Source of the DNA: JAHWKI01 sp035513575
GTDB lineage: Bacteria > Gemmatimonadota > Gemmatimonadetes > Longimicrobiales > RSA9
Assembly: GCA_035513575.1 (NCBI GenBank)
Contig: DATKBW010000238.1
Location: 1 to 38,781 of the forward strand
Direction: 5' to 3'
Length of the DNA stretch: 38,781 bases
Below the pieces are notes generated by a model. The model saw only the letters and a program-made list of their open reading frames with translations, was not told the DNA's origin and ran no database searches. Below, piece by piece: positions 24,600 through 31,930 of the stretch; the first letter of the stretch is position 1; each line of letters begins with the position of its first letter. The position numbers and the translations under genes are program-made.

Positions 24600-25577
24600 A
24601 TGGACGAATCGGCCGCCGCACTGCGGCCGCTGGACGAGGTAGCGGACGCCATCGACCGCCTCGGCGCCTACGAGTCGACGTCCGATCTCGCGGCCGCCCT
24701 CCTGGCCGTGCGCGATGCCGTCGAGCGGACCCTCCGACTCCGCCTCCGCAACGACCCGTCCGCCCCCGAACACGAACGCATCACCGCCATGTCCGCCCGG
24801 GACCTCCCCCTCCCGGAGGTTGTGCAGAGTCTCCGTACGAGAGACTTGATCTCGCTGGAAACCGCGGGTACCGTTCACGAGTTCGAGGCCGCGGCCGCGC
24901 GCGCACGCGCCGGAGAGCCGCGCGCCGCTGATGCCGACCGCGCCCTCCGCGCGGTGGCCGGGCTCCGGGACGACCTGGGAGCCGGCCACCGCGCGGCGGT
25001 GCCTCCGGCCCCCGCCGCCTCGGCCCCGGGGGTGCGCGGCGACACGGAAGAGGAGAAGCCGCCGGAGCGGAGGGGGCGGTGGATGGCGTGGCTCGGGGCC
25101 GCTCTCGCCGCGCTCTTCCTGCTGACGCTGGCCTGGGTCCTGGTCCAGGGTGGGGGCGCGGACCGGGACGCGGCCGTGGTCGCGTTCCGCGCGGGGCGGC
25201 TGGACTCGGCGGCGGTGGGGTTCGAGCGGGTCCTGGAAGACCGGCCGGAAGACGTGGGCGCTCTGCTCTACCTCGGCCGGATCCGTCGCCGGCAGGGGCG
25301 GGTCGGTGAAGCGGCGGAGCACCTTCGGCAAGCCGCCGGCCTGGCGCCGGCGGACGGGGATGTCCGCCGGGAGCTGGGGCATCTGTTCATGGACCTCGGG
25401 CAGCCCACGGCCGCGGTCCGGCAGTACGAGCGGGCGCTGGAAGCGGATGCGGAAGAGCCGCGCACGTGGGCCGCGCTGATCCGGGCCCTGCGGGCGGCCG
25501 GTGACCCGAGGGCGGAGCAGCTGCTCGCCGATGCCCCGGCTGAGGTGCAGGCGCTGCTCGGCCGCCCGGGTCTCTGA
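24600..25577 (+). CDS. Membrane-anchored TPR protein
   Basis: A 325-residue protein. The N-terminal 130 residues are helical and cytoplasmic (LDEVADAIDRLGAYESTSDL start). A Pro/Ala-rich linker leads to one transmembrane helix (161-182, WMAWLGAALAALFLLTLAWV) and then three or four TPRs (about 190-320: AVVAFRAGRLDSAAVGFERV, HLFMDLGQPTAAVRQYERAL) on the far side of the membrane. It starts 3 bp after the soluble TPR gene. I know no named homologue. The pairing suggests an inner-membrane scaffold with TPR arrays on both sides (inference). Confidence 0.8.
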   Translation: MDESAAALRPLDEVADAIDRLGAYESTSDLAAALLAVRDAVERTLRLRLRNDPSAPEHERITAMSARDLPLPEVVQSLRTRDLISLETAGTVHEFEAAAARARAGEPRAADADRALRAVAGLRDDLGAGHRAAVPPAPAASAPGVRGDTEEEKPPERRGRWMAWLGAALAALFLLTLAWVLVQGGGADRDAAVVAFRAGRLDSAAVGFERVLEDRPEDVGALLYLGRIRRRQGRVGEAAEHLRQAAGLAPADGDVRRELGHLFMDLGQPTAAVRQYERALEADAEEPRTWAALIRALRAAGDPRAEQLLADAPAEVQALLGRPGL

Positions 25578-25637
25578 CCGGGGCGGCCCCCGGCCTCGGG
25601 CCGGGGCGAGCCGACCAGGAACCAGGGAGTTGTGGTC

Positions 25638-26378
25638 ATGAACGACGAAGCGGTCACTCGCCTGTACCGGTGCCTCGTGGAGGAGCTCCGTCGCCGCGGC
25701 CACGCCGAGGACGACCCCGTGACGGTCGCGGAGCTGCACCAGGACCTCGTGCCCTACCGGGCGGTCCGCTCGGCGCTCGGCGTGGATCTCATGGCCGATT
25801 ACGAGCACGCGCTGCTCCGTCTCCTCGCGGGCGAACGGGGTCTTCTCCACGTCGAGCCGGCCGAGGCCCGTGAGGCGCTGCGGCGGGAAGTCGAGGTGCC
25901 CTATCCGGTCGTGGGGCTGTACCGGAAGTTTTCCGCCTGCGAGGTCCAGGTCTCCATGAACGAGCCGGCCACCGGCGAGCAGCTCGAGCTGGAACCGGGC
26001 CGGCCGGCCGCCCAGCCCGCCGCACGGCCCGCCCCCGGGTCCCCGTCCCGGGCCGCCGCCGCCGACCGCCGCTCCGCCAGGCCCGCCAGGCCCGCCAGGC
26101 CCGCGCGGCGCGGGGGCGCCGCGCCCCTCTCCGCCCCGACGCCCGTCCAGATCCACCGTGATGCCCCCGACGCGGACCCGACGGAGCGCCTGACGCACGC
26201 GGGAGCCGAGTGCGTGTTCTGCGGCGAGGACCTCCCCACCGGCCGCAGGGTCCGCTTCTGCCCGCGCTGTGGAGGGGACCGGCGGCTGCGGCCGTGCCCG
26301 CGCTGCAACGCCGTGCTGGAGCGGGAATGGCGCTACTGCATCAGCTGCGGACACGACGTCGCCGAGGGCGGATCCTGA
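25638..26378 (+). CDS. Double zinc-ribbon protein, unknown function
   Basis: A 246-residue protein. The N-terminal domain (1-110) is helical, with ELHQDLVPYRAVRSALGVDL and LLRLLAGERGLLHVEP. The latter echoes the LLHIER end of the TPR protein at 23505. A low-complexity Pro/Ala/Arg linker (about 118-165) contains three ARP repeats. Two zinc ribbons close the protein: C192-x2-C195, C208-x2-C211 and C220-x2-C223, C234-x2-C237. ATG 25638 is chosen; GTG 25632 is in frame. It lies 60 bp after the membrane TPR gene, same strand, and completes a three-gene locus. Role unknown; zinc ribbons here could bind nucleic acid or protein. Confidence 0.8.
   Translation: MNDEAVTRLYRCLVEELRRRGHAEDDPVTVAELHQDLVPYRAVRSALGVDLMADYEHALLRLLAGERGLLHVEPAEAREALRREVEVPYPVVGLYRKFSACEVQVSMNEPATGEQLELEPGRPAAQPAARPAPGSPSRAAAADRRSARPARPARPARRGGAAPLSAPTPVQIHRDAPDADPTERLTHAGAECVFCGEDLPTGRRVRFCPRCGGDRRLRPCPRCNAVLEREWRYCISCGHDVAEGGS
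26076..26102 (+). repeat. 9-bp tandem repeat inside zinc-ribbon gene
   Basis: Three copies of GCCAGGCCC in frame, encoding the Ala-Arg-Pro repeats of the linker. A likely site of copy-number variation. Confidence 0.75.
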
Positions 26379-26415
26379 GACGGCTCGCCCCTTGCATCGA
26401 GCAGTGCGCGCTCGC

Positions 26416-26444
26416 TTGACGCTGTTCGGGGGCCAATCTATGTT
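26416..26444 (+). promoter_or_regulatory. Promoter of cytochrome c / cupredoxin / dehydrogenase operon
   Basis: TTGACG (26416-26421), 17 bp, TATGTT (26439-26444). One of the best sigma-70-type matches in the window; the start of transcription would be near 26451, about 70 nt before the cytochrome ATG. Confidence 0.65.
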
Positions 26445-26520
26445 CGCCGCGCCGAGAGAATGCACGGCCCGGCGGGGACACGCGGCTCTCCGGTTCCCAA
26501 TCAAGAGGAGGATGGGCACG

Positions 26521-26991
26521 ATGCTTGGCAGGAACAGGAATCTCCTCGCGCTCCTGACCGTTGCGGGCGTGGGTCTGGCCGCATGCGCCGGTGAGGAAGG
26601 CGCGAATGGCGACATGGCAGCGGAGACGGGCGGCGCGGGAACGGGCGCCCCGGCGGCGGAGGCTCCGCAGCAGCAGCAACAGGCGGCCCTCGCGGCGGGT
26701 GTGACGCAGGAGCAGTTCGACCAGGGTCGGCAGCTCTTCACCGGACAGGGCGGCTGCCACGCGTGCCACGGGCCGCAGGCCACGGGCACGCAGCTGGCTC
26801 CCGACCTCACCGATGACGAGTGGATCAATGTCACGGACCCGCAGATCGAGAACGTCGTGACGCTGATCAAGACGGGGGTCGCGCAGCCGGTGGAGCATCC
26901 GGCGCCGATGCCGCCGATGGGGGGGGCGAATCTGAGCGATGACCAGGTCCGGGCGCTCGCCGGATACGTGCTCTCGATCGCCGGGGGCTGA
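26521..26991 (+). CDS. c-type cytochrome lipoprotein
   Basis: A 156-residue monohaem cytochrome c. A lipoprotein signal (lipobox LAAC, Cys22) is followed by a Gly/Ala/Gln-rich spacer and a class I cytochrome fold. Haem attachment is C79-H-A-C82-H83 (GGCHACHG); the axial Met is M130 or M133 (APMPPMGG). The C-terminal helix LSDDQVRALAGYVLSIAGG is typical. It would carry electrons at the outer face of the inner membrane or be outer-membrane anchored. ATG 26521 is chosen because AGAGGAGG (26504-26511) is 9 nt upstream; the ATG at 26512 abuts it. The cupredoxin-like gene follows after 6 bp. Confidence 0.92.
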   Translation: MLGRNRNLLALLTVAGVGLAACAGEEGANGDMAAETGGAGTGAPAAEAPQQQQQAALAAGVTQEQFDQGRQLFTGQGGCHACHGPQATGTQLAPDLTDDEWINVTDPQIENVVTLIKTGVAQPVEHPAPMPPMGGANLSDDQVRALAGYVLSIAGG

Positions 26992-26997
26992 TCCACC

Positions 26998-27480
26998 TTG
27001 TCGCGTGATGCGACGCCGGGGCGTCCCACGTGGCGCTCCGGCGTTTTGCTTTCGACACTGCTTGCCGCGCTCGCGGCGCTGGCGCTGCCCGGCTGCGACG
27101 GGCTGGGTGGCGGGGCAACGATCCAGCTGGACAGCGCGGAGGTCTCCCTGCCGTCCGGGGCCAGCGTCCACGACGTCGCCATCGGCGGCGTGGGAGCGAG
27201 GGATTCGCTCGACCCGGCCACGGTCGCGGCCAGGCCCGGTGACGTGGTGCGGTTCGTCGTTGGAGACCATCGCACCCACGCCCTCGCCTTCGAAGGCGAA
27301 TCACTGTCCCCGGAAGTCCTCCAGTTCCTCGAATCCACGCTCCAGCTTCGCGGCCCTCCGCTGGTGAACGCGGGCTCGTCGTGGGTCGTGAGCCTGGCCG
27401 ATGCGCCGCCGGGGCGGTACGCGTTCGTGTGCCGCACCCATGGCGCGCGGGGCGTGGTGACGGTGGGGTCGGGGCGCTGA
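26998..27480 (+). CDS. Cupredoxin-like lipoprotein
   Basis: A 160-residue protein starting with TTG at 26998, 6 bp after the cytochrome gene. A hydrophobic signal ends in a lipobox-like LPGC (Cys33). The fold pattern is plastocyanin-like: ARPGDVVRFVVGDHRTHALA supplies an N-terminal His (H91 or H94), and YAFVCRTHGARGVVTV supplies C145 and H148. The usual axial Met is replaced, apparently by V153, so a type-1 copper site of altered potential or a degenerate site is possible. Neighbourhood with a c-type cytochrome suggests an electron-transfer pair (inference). Confidence 0.7.
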   Translation: MSRDATPGRPTWRSGVLLSTLLAALAALALPGCDGLGGGATIQLDSAEVSLPSGASVHDVAIGGVGARDSLDPATVAARPGDVVRFVVGDHRTHALAFEGESLSPEVLQFLESTLQLRGPPLVNAGSSWVVSLADAPPGRYAFVCRTHGARGVVTVGSGR

Positions 27481-27482
27481 CG

Positions 27483-28529
27483 GTGCCCAGGGTGGCCGTG
27501 GTGCCCGGGGACGGCATCGGTGTCGAGGTGATCGCCGAGGCGGTCGCGGTCCTCCGGCAGATCGACCGGTCCGAAGGGCTCGGGCTGGAGCTGGTCCCAT
27601 GGGACCTCGGGGCCGAGCGGTATCTGCGCACGGGCGTGACCATCACCGAGGAGGAGATGGCCGAGCTCGCCACTGATTACGACGCCATCCTCCTGGGCGC
27701 GCTCGGGGATCCGCGCGTTCCCGGCAACGAGCACGCCCGGGACATCCTCCTGGGGATGCGCTTCCGGCTGGACCTCTACGTCAATCTCCGGCCCGTGCGC
27801 CTGCTCCACCCCGCCGGCTCGCCCCTGAAGGCCGTCGGCCCCGGAGACATCGACATGGTGATCTTCCGGGAGAACACGGAAGGCAGCTACGTCGGCATGG
27901 GCGGCGTGTTCAAGCAGGGGACGCCCGACGAGGTGGCCATCGAGGAGGACATCAGCACGCGCAAGGGGGTGGAGCGGATCATCCGGGCGGCCTTCGAGCA
28001 CGCCGACCGGGCCGGCCGCCGCCTGACGCTCGCCGACAAGTCGAACGCGCTGCGCCACAGCGGGCAGCTCTGGCGCCGGGTCTTCCGGGAAGTGGGGGCC
28101 GAGCACCCCGGCGTGGAGACGGGCGTCATGTACATCGACGCGCTGGCCACGGACCTGGTGCTCCGCCCGGGCGACTACCAGGTGATCGTCACGTCCAACC
28201 TCTTCGGCGACATCCTCAGCGACCTCGCGGCCGGCCTCGTGGGCGGGCTTGGACTCGCCCCGTCCGCGAACCTGCACCCGGGGCGGATCGGGCTGTTCGA
28301 GCCCGTCCACGGCTCGGCACCGGACATCGCAGGGCAGGGGAAGGCCAACCCGGTCGCCGCCATCCTCGCCGCCGCCCTCATGCTCGACCACCTCGGCCAC
28401 CCCGCCGCCGCCCGGCGGGTGGAGGAGGCCGTGGAAGCATCCATCCGGGAGGGGGCGACGACGCCCGACCTGGGCGGAACGCTGGGCACCACCGAGGTCG
28501 GCGCCCGGATCCGGCAGCGCCTCCCCTAG
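27483..28529 (+). CDS. Isocitrate/isopropylmalate dehydrogenase family enzyme (probably 3-isopropylmalate dehydrogenase)
   Basis: A 348-residue NAD(P)-dependent beta-decarboxylating dehydrogenase. It has GDGIG (8-12), the substrate-loop arginines in LDLYVNLRPVRLL, FRENTEGSYVGMGG, DKSNALR and the metal-binding VTSNLFGDILSDLAAGLVGG; EPVHGSAPDIAGQGKANP is the nucleotide loop. The RENTEG motif also occurs in homoisocitrate, isocitrate and tartrate dehydrogenases, so the leucine-pathway assignment is only likely. No other leu gene is adjacent. GTG 27483 starts 2 nt after the cupredoxin stop, and the family N-terminus (RVAVVPGDGIG) begins right there. Confidence 0.85.
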   Translation: MPRVAVVPGDGIGVEVIAEAVAVLRQIDRSEGLGLELVPWDLGAERYLRTGVTITEEEMAELATDYDAILLGALGDPRVPGNEHARDILLGMRFRLDLYVNLRPVRLLHPAGSPLKAVGPGDIDMVIFRENTEGSYVGMGGVFKQGTPDEVAIEEDISTRKGVERIIRAAFEHADRAGRRLTLADKSNALRHSGQLWRRVFREVGAEHPGVETGVMYIDALATDLVLRPGDYQVIVTSNLFGDILSDLAAGLVGGLGLAPSANLHPGRIGLFEPVHGSAPDIAGQGKANPVAAILAAALMLDHLGHPAAARRVEEAVEASIREGATTPDLGGTLGTTEVGARIRQRLP

Positions 28530-28555
28530 GGGACCAGGTATTTCATCTTTTGCGT

Positions 28556-28564
28556 TGTTACAAT
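28556..28564 (+). promoter_or_regulatory. Extended -10 promoter for thiolase gene
   Basis: TGT-TACAAT is an extended -10 with TACAAT at 28559-28564. No convincing -35 is present. It sits in the 147-bp gap before the thiolase gene. Confidence 0.4.
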
Positions 28565-28676
28565 CGACGGCGCGGCCGGCTCGGCGCGGCAGGCGGAGAT
28601 CCGTCGCACCCTGGCCTCAGAAACGTCCCGCCGCCCGGCGGGTACAGACGATCCGAAATCCGCAGACAGGAGATCC

Positions 28677-29885
28677 ATGGGAACGCAGGGTCAGGACACC
28701 GACATCGTCTTCCTTTCAGGCCGCCGCACGCCGTTCGGCACGTTCGGTGGCGCGCTGAAGGACTTCACCGCCACGCAGCTGGGCGCCCTGGCGGCCCGGT
28801 CCGCGCTCGAGGAGGCGGGGGTGGACCCCGGTGAGGTCGGTCACGTGGTGTTCGGCAACGCGCTCCAGACATCCGCGGACGCCATCTACCTGGCGCGGCA
28901 CGTCGGGCTCCAGGCGGGGCTTCCCACGGAGACGCCGGCGCTGACCATCAACCGGCTGTGCGGGTCCGGGTTCCAGGCGATCGTCAGCGCGGCGCAGGAG
29001 ATCCTGCTGGGGCAGGCGGATGTCTGTCTGGCCGGCGGTGCGGAATCCATGAGCCAGGCGCCGCACGTGGTCCGCGGCGCCCGGTGGGGGCAGCTGCGGC
29101 TGGGGGAGGCGGGCGGGTTCTTCGAGGACCTGTTGTGGCAGGCCCTGACGGACACGCAGTGCGGTCTGTCCATGGCCCAGACGGCCGAGGAGCTGGCGGG
29201 GCGGTACGAGGTCGGGCGCGAGGAAGTGGACCGGATCGCTTACGCGTCGCAACAGCGGGCGAAGGCGGCGTGGGATGAGGGGCGCTTCGACGCCGAGGTC
29301 GTCCCGGTCACTGTCAAGGGGCGGAAGGGGGAGGTGGAGTTCCGGGTGGACGAGCACATGCGCCCGGACACGACCATGGAAGCGCTGGGGGCGCTACGCC
29401 CGTACTTCAAGAAGGACGGGCTGGTGACGGCGGGCAACGCCAGCGGGATCGGGGACGGGGCCGCGGCGGTGGTGGTGGCGAGCCGGGACTGGGCGGAGGG
29501 GAGGGGGCTGAAGCCGCTGGCCCGGCTGGTGTCCTGGGGTGTAGCGGGCGTGGATCCCCGCATCATGGGCATAGGCCCGGCGCCGTCCAGCCGGAAGGCG
29601 CTCGACGCCGCCGGAATGACGCTCGAGCAGATGGACATCGTAGAAGTGAACGAGGCCTTCGCGCCGCAGGTCGCGGCGGTGGCCCGGGAGCTCGGGCTGG
29701 ACATGGAGAAGACCAACGTGAACGGGGGCGCCATCGCGCTCACGCACCCGCTGGCGGCTTCCGGCGCCCGGATCACTGTGCACCTGATCCACGAGCTGTG
29801 CCGCCGCGGCGGCCGGCTCGGCCTCGGCTCCGCGTGCATCGGCGGAGGTCAGGGGATGGCCGTGGTGGTGGAAGTCCTCGACTGA
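28677..29885 (+). CDS. Acetyl-CoA C-acetyltransferase (thiolase)
   Basis: A 402-residue thiolase. The acyl-accepting Cys is C95 (NRLCGSGFQAI), with H357 (ALTHPLAASGAR) and C387 (SACIGGGQG) completing the active site. The His loop reads THPLAASG where GHPLGASG is usual. The enzyme makes or cleaves acetoacetyl-CoA and longer 3-ketoacyl-CoAs. Together with the 3-hydroxyacyl-CoA dehydrogenase at 31931 it fits butyryl/PHB-type or beta-oxidation chemistry. It is followed after 15 bp by the SPFH gene and seems co-transcribed with it. Confidence 0.95.
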   Translation: MGTQGQDTDIVFLSGRRTPFGTFGGALKDFTATQLGALAARSALEEAGVDPGEVGHVVFGNALQTSADAIYLARHVGLQAGLPTETPALTINRLCGSGFQAIVSAAQEILLGQADVCLAGGAESMSQAPHVVRGARWGQLRLGEAGGFFEDLLWQALTDTQCGLSMAQTAEELAGRYEVGREEVDRIAYASQQRAKAAWDEGRFDAEVVPVTVKGRKGEVEFRVDEHMRPDTTMEALGALRPYFKKDGLVTAGNASGIGDGAAAVVVASRDWAEGRGLKPLARLVSWGVAGVDPRIMGIGPAPSSRKALDAAGMTLEQMDIVEVNEAFAPQVAAVARELGLDMEKTNVNGGAIALTHPLAASGARITVHLIHELCRRGGRLGLGSACIGGGQGMAVVVEVLD

Positions 29886-29900
29886 CAGGGGAGGTGGAGA

Positions 29901-30776
29901 ATGGTCCCGATCCTGATCGGCGCCGCCGGCGTGATCGCCGGCTTCGCGGCCATGATGTTGCGCGTCATGCGCGAGTACGAGCGGGCCGTGGTCTTCCGGC
30001 TGGGCCGGCTGCGGGCCCCCCGCGGGCCGGGGCTCATCGTGCTCTGGCCCTTCGCGCTGGAGCGGATGGTCAAGGTGCCGCTCCGGATCGTCGCCATGGA
30101 CATCCCGCCCCAGGACGTGATCACCCGGGACAACGTGTCCGTGAAGGTGAACGCCGTGGTCTATTTCCGCGTCAGCGACCCGGTGAAGGCGATCGTCGAG
30201 ATCGAGGATTATCTCTTCGCCATCAGTCAGCTCGCCCAGACCACGCTGCGGAGCGTGGTGGGGCAGGCGGAGCTGGACCAGCTCCTCGCGGAGCGGGACG
30301 CCATCAACATGATCCTGCGCCAGCACCTGGACGAAGGGACCGATGCGTGGGGGATCGACGTGTCGGCGGTGGAGGTGAAGGACATCGACCTGCCGCAGGA
30401 GATGAAGCGGGCCATGGCCCGGCAGGCCGAGGCGGAGCGGGAGCGGCGGGCCAAGGTGATCAACGCGGAGGGCGAACTGCAGGCGTCGCAGAAGCTGGCA
30501 CAGGCCGCATCCGTGATGTCCGAGCACCCGGCATCGCTTTCGCTGCGCTTCCTCCAGACCGTCACGGAGATCGCGGCGGAGAACAACTCGACGACGCTGT
30601 TCCCGATCCCCATCGACCTCTTCCGGCCGCTGATCGAGAAGATCGCGGCGACGCAGAGGCCGGCCGAACCGGAGCGCAGGGAGGACGGCGCACCGGCGAG
30701 TCTGCCCGCCTCGCGTGTGGACGCCGACCCGGCCCGCGTCGGCGGCGTCCGGGAGGGCGACCCGGTGGAGCGCTGA
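29901..30776 (+). CDS. SPFH/stomatin-family membrane protein (slipin)
   Basis: A 291-residue protein with one N-terminal hydrophobic anchor (3-22). The SPFH/PHB domain includes REYERAVVFRLGRLRAPRGP and QDVITRDNVSVKVNAVVYFR. A helical coiled coil (KRAMARQAEAERERRAKVIN) follows, then a Pro/Arg-rich tail. Slipins form large rings at the membrane and often work with NfeD or proteases; no nfeD is adjacent. GGGGAGGTGGAG lies immediately upstream of the ATG. The next gene starts 7 bp after its stop. Confidence 0.93.
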   Translation: MVPILIGAAGVIAGFAAMMLRVMREYERAVVFRLGRLRAPRGPGLIVLWPFALERMVKVPLRIVAMDIPPQDVITRDNVSVKVNAVVYFRVSDPVKAIVEIEDYLFAISQLAQTTLRSVVGQAELDQLLAERDAINMILRQHLDEGTDAWGIDVSAVEVKDIDLPQEMKRAMARQAEAERERRAKVINAEGELQASQKLAQAASVMSEHPASLSLRFLQTVTEIAAENNSTTLFPIPIDLFRPLIEKIAATQRPAEPERREDGAPASLPASRVDADPARVGGVREGDPVER

Positions 30777-30783
30777 TCCGGCG

Positions 30784-31668
30784 ATGAGCGAGCGTCCCCC
30801 CGTCCCGGCGCCGGCGGAGCCCGGCATCAGTCGCCGCGGCCTCGAGCTCGTGATCCGTCGCGCGGCGGAGCTGGCGGCGCAGGAGGCCGACGCCGACGAG
30901 CGGCTGTCGGAGCTGGAGGTGCTGCGGATCGCCGAGGAGCTGGGGCTCCCGGGTCACCACGTCCGCCGCGCCCTCTACGAGCTGCCACGGACCATCGAGG
31001 AGGAGCCGGGGGTGCTCACCCGCTGGTACGGTGACGCCGCGGTGACCGGCACGCGGATCGTCCCGGGTCCGCCCGACCGGGTCCTGGCGCGCCTCGAGGA
31101 ATACCTGGTCACGCGGGAGTTCCTGCAGGTCCTGCGCAAGCAGTCGGGTCGCGCTACGTTCCAGCCGGCCGATGACGCGATCTCCAACGTCGCGCGCGCG
31201 GTGCGGCGCCGTCAGGGGCAGTGGCAGATCGCCAGGGCACGCCGGGTCCTCCTCGATGTGCGCCCGATGCCCGGCCAGGCGAGCCACGTCCGACTCGACA
31301 TCGAACTGGGGCACCACCGCAACCGCGCCGTGACCTGGGGGCTGGTCGGCGGGGCGCTCCTGGGAATCCCCCTCGCTGCGGGCGCTTTCTTCCCTGTGGG
31401 ACACATGGTGCTCCCGGTCCTGGGCGACGCCGCGGCCTACGGCGCCGGCCTCCTCGCGGGCGCCACCACGTTCGTCGCCAGCGTCGCGGGCGGCATCGCC
31501 GTCGCGCGGCACCGGTTCCGGACCCGTCTCGACAGCGCGCGCCTCGAGTTGGCCGGTCTCCTCGACCGGCTCGAGGGCGGCGGACGGCTGGACCCGCCCC
31601 CGGCGCCCTGGCTCCGGAGCCTCAGGTCGCGCATCGCCGAGACGCTCCGACCCGCCGGTCCTTCCTGA
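30784..31668 (+). CDS. Two-helix membrane protein, unknown function
   Basis: A 294-residue protein. Residues 1-180 are soluble and charged, with an N-terminal helical part (SELEVLRIAEELGLPGHHVR) that looks like a small helix-turn-helix or scaffolding domain. A hydrophobic pair follows (about 190-212, VTWGLVGGALLGIPLAAGAF, and 222-245, AAYGAGLLAGATTFVASVAG) and a basic C-terminal tail. It starts 7 bp after the SPFH gene and is probably its operon partner. I recognise no family. Confidence 0.75.
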   Translation: MSERPPVPAPAEPGISRRGLELVIRRAAELAAQEADADERLSELEVLRIAEELGLPGHHVRRALYELPRTIEEEPGVLTRWYGDAAVTGTRIVPGPPDRVLARLEEYLVTREFLQVLRKQSGRATFQPADDAISNVARAVRRRQGQWQIARARRVLLDVRPMPGQASHVRLDIELGHHRNRAVTWGLVGGALLGIPLAAGAFFPVGHMVLPVLGDAAAYGAGLLAGATTFVASVAGGIAVARHRFRTRLDSARLELAGLLDRLEGGGRLDPPPAPWLRSLRSRIAETLRPAGPS

Positions 31669-31870
31669 CCCCGCTGCCCGCGGACCTCGCCCTGGGATCC
31701 TCCATGTGCTCGATCACGTGCGAGGCCACTACGAAATCGAGCCTGCCCGTCCGCACCGAGCGCAACGCCGAGGCGTCATCCACCAGGTGGACGGGGGCGA
31801 GAGGGACCTCGCGGAGCTCGGGGTAGCGTTCCCGCCGGGGCGGCCGACCATCGGCCCGCGTTTGTGGCCT
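31622..31870 (-). pseudogene. Remnant of a class I SAM-dependent methyltransferase
   Basis: The minus-strand frame between stops at 31871 and 31622 has no start codon. It encodes YPELREVPLAPVHLVDDASA followed by LDFVVASHVIEHMEDPRAR. The segment matches the post-I and motif II region of methyltransferases of the VDDGExLxxxxDxSxDFVIAxHxxEHxxDP type. The SAM-binding glycine motif upstream and the fold downstream are missing: the frame hits a stop upstream and runs antisense into the 30784 gene. The piece is therefore a decayed fragment, about 55 recognisable residues, in a 262-bp gap that otherwise contains only the promoter at 31862. Confidence 0.65.
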
Positions 31871-31890
31871 TCACGCGCGGGCCGCATATT
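31862..31890 (+). promoter_or_regulatory. Promoter of 3-hydroxyacyl-CoA dehydrogenase gene
   Basis: TTGTGG (31862-31867), 17 bp, CATATT (31885-31890). Transcription would begin near 31897, leaving a leader of about 34 nt with GGGGGAG before the ATG. Confidence 0.45.
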
Positions 31891-31930
31891 CCCGGCGCGA
31901 GAGACGACAAACGACAGGGGGAGTCCGGGC

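Noticed and set aside
23139..28400. A 1753-codon open frame on the minus strand
   Set aside because: It runs antisense to six well-supported genes (PBP2 end, TPR genes, zinc ribbon, cytochrome, cupredoxin, dehydrogenase). Its translation is rich in Arg/Pro/His/Gly with no recognisable domain, and long antisense frames are expected at this GC content.
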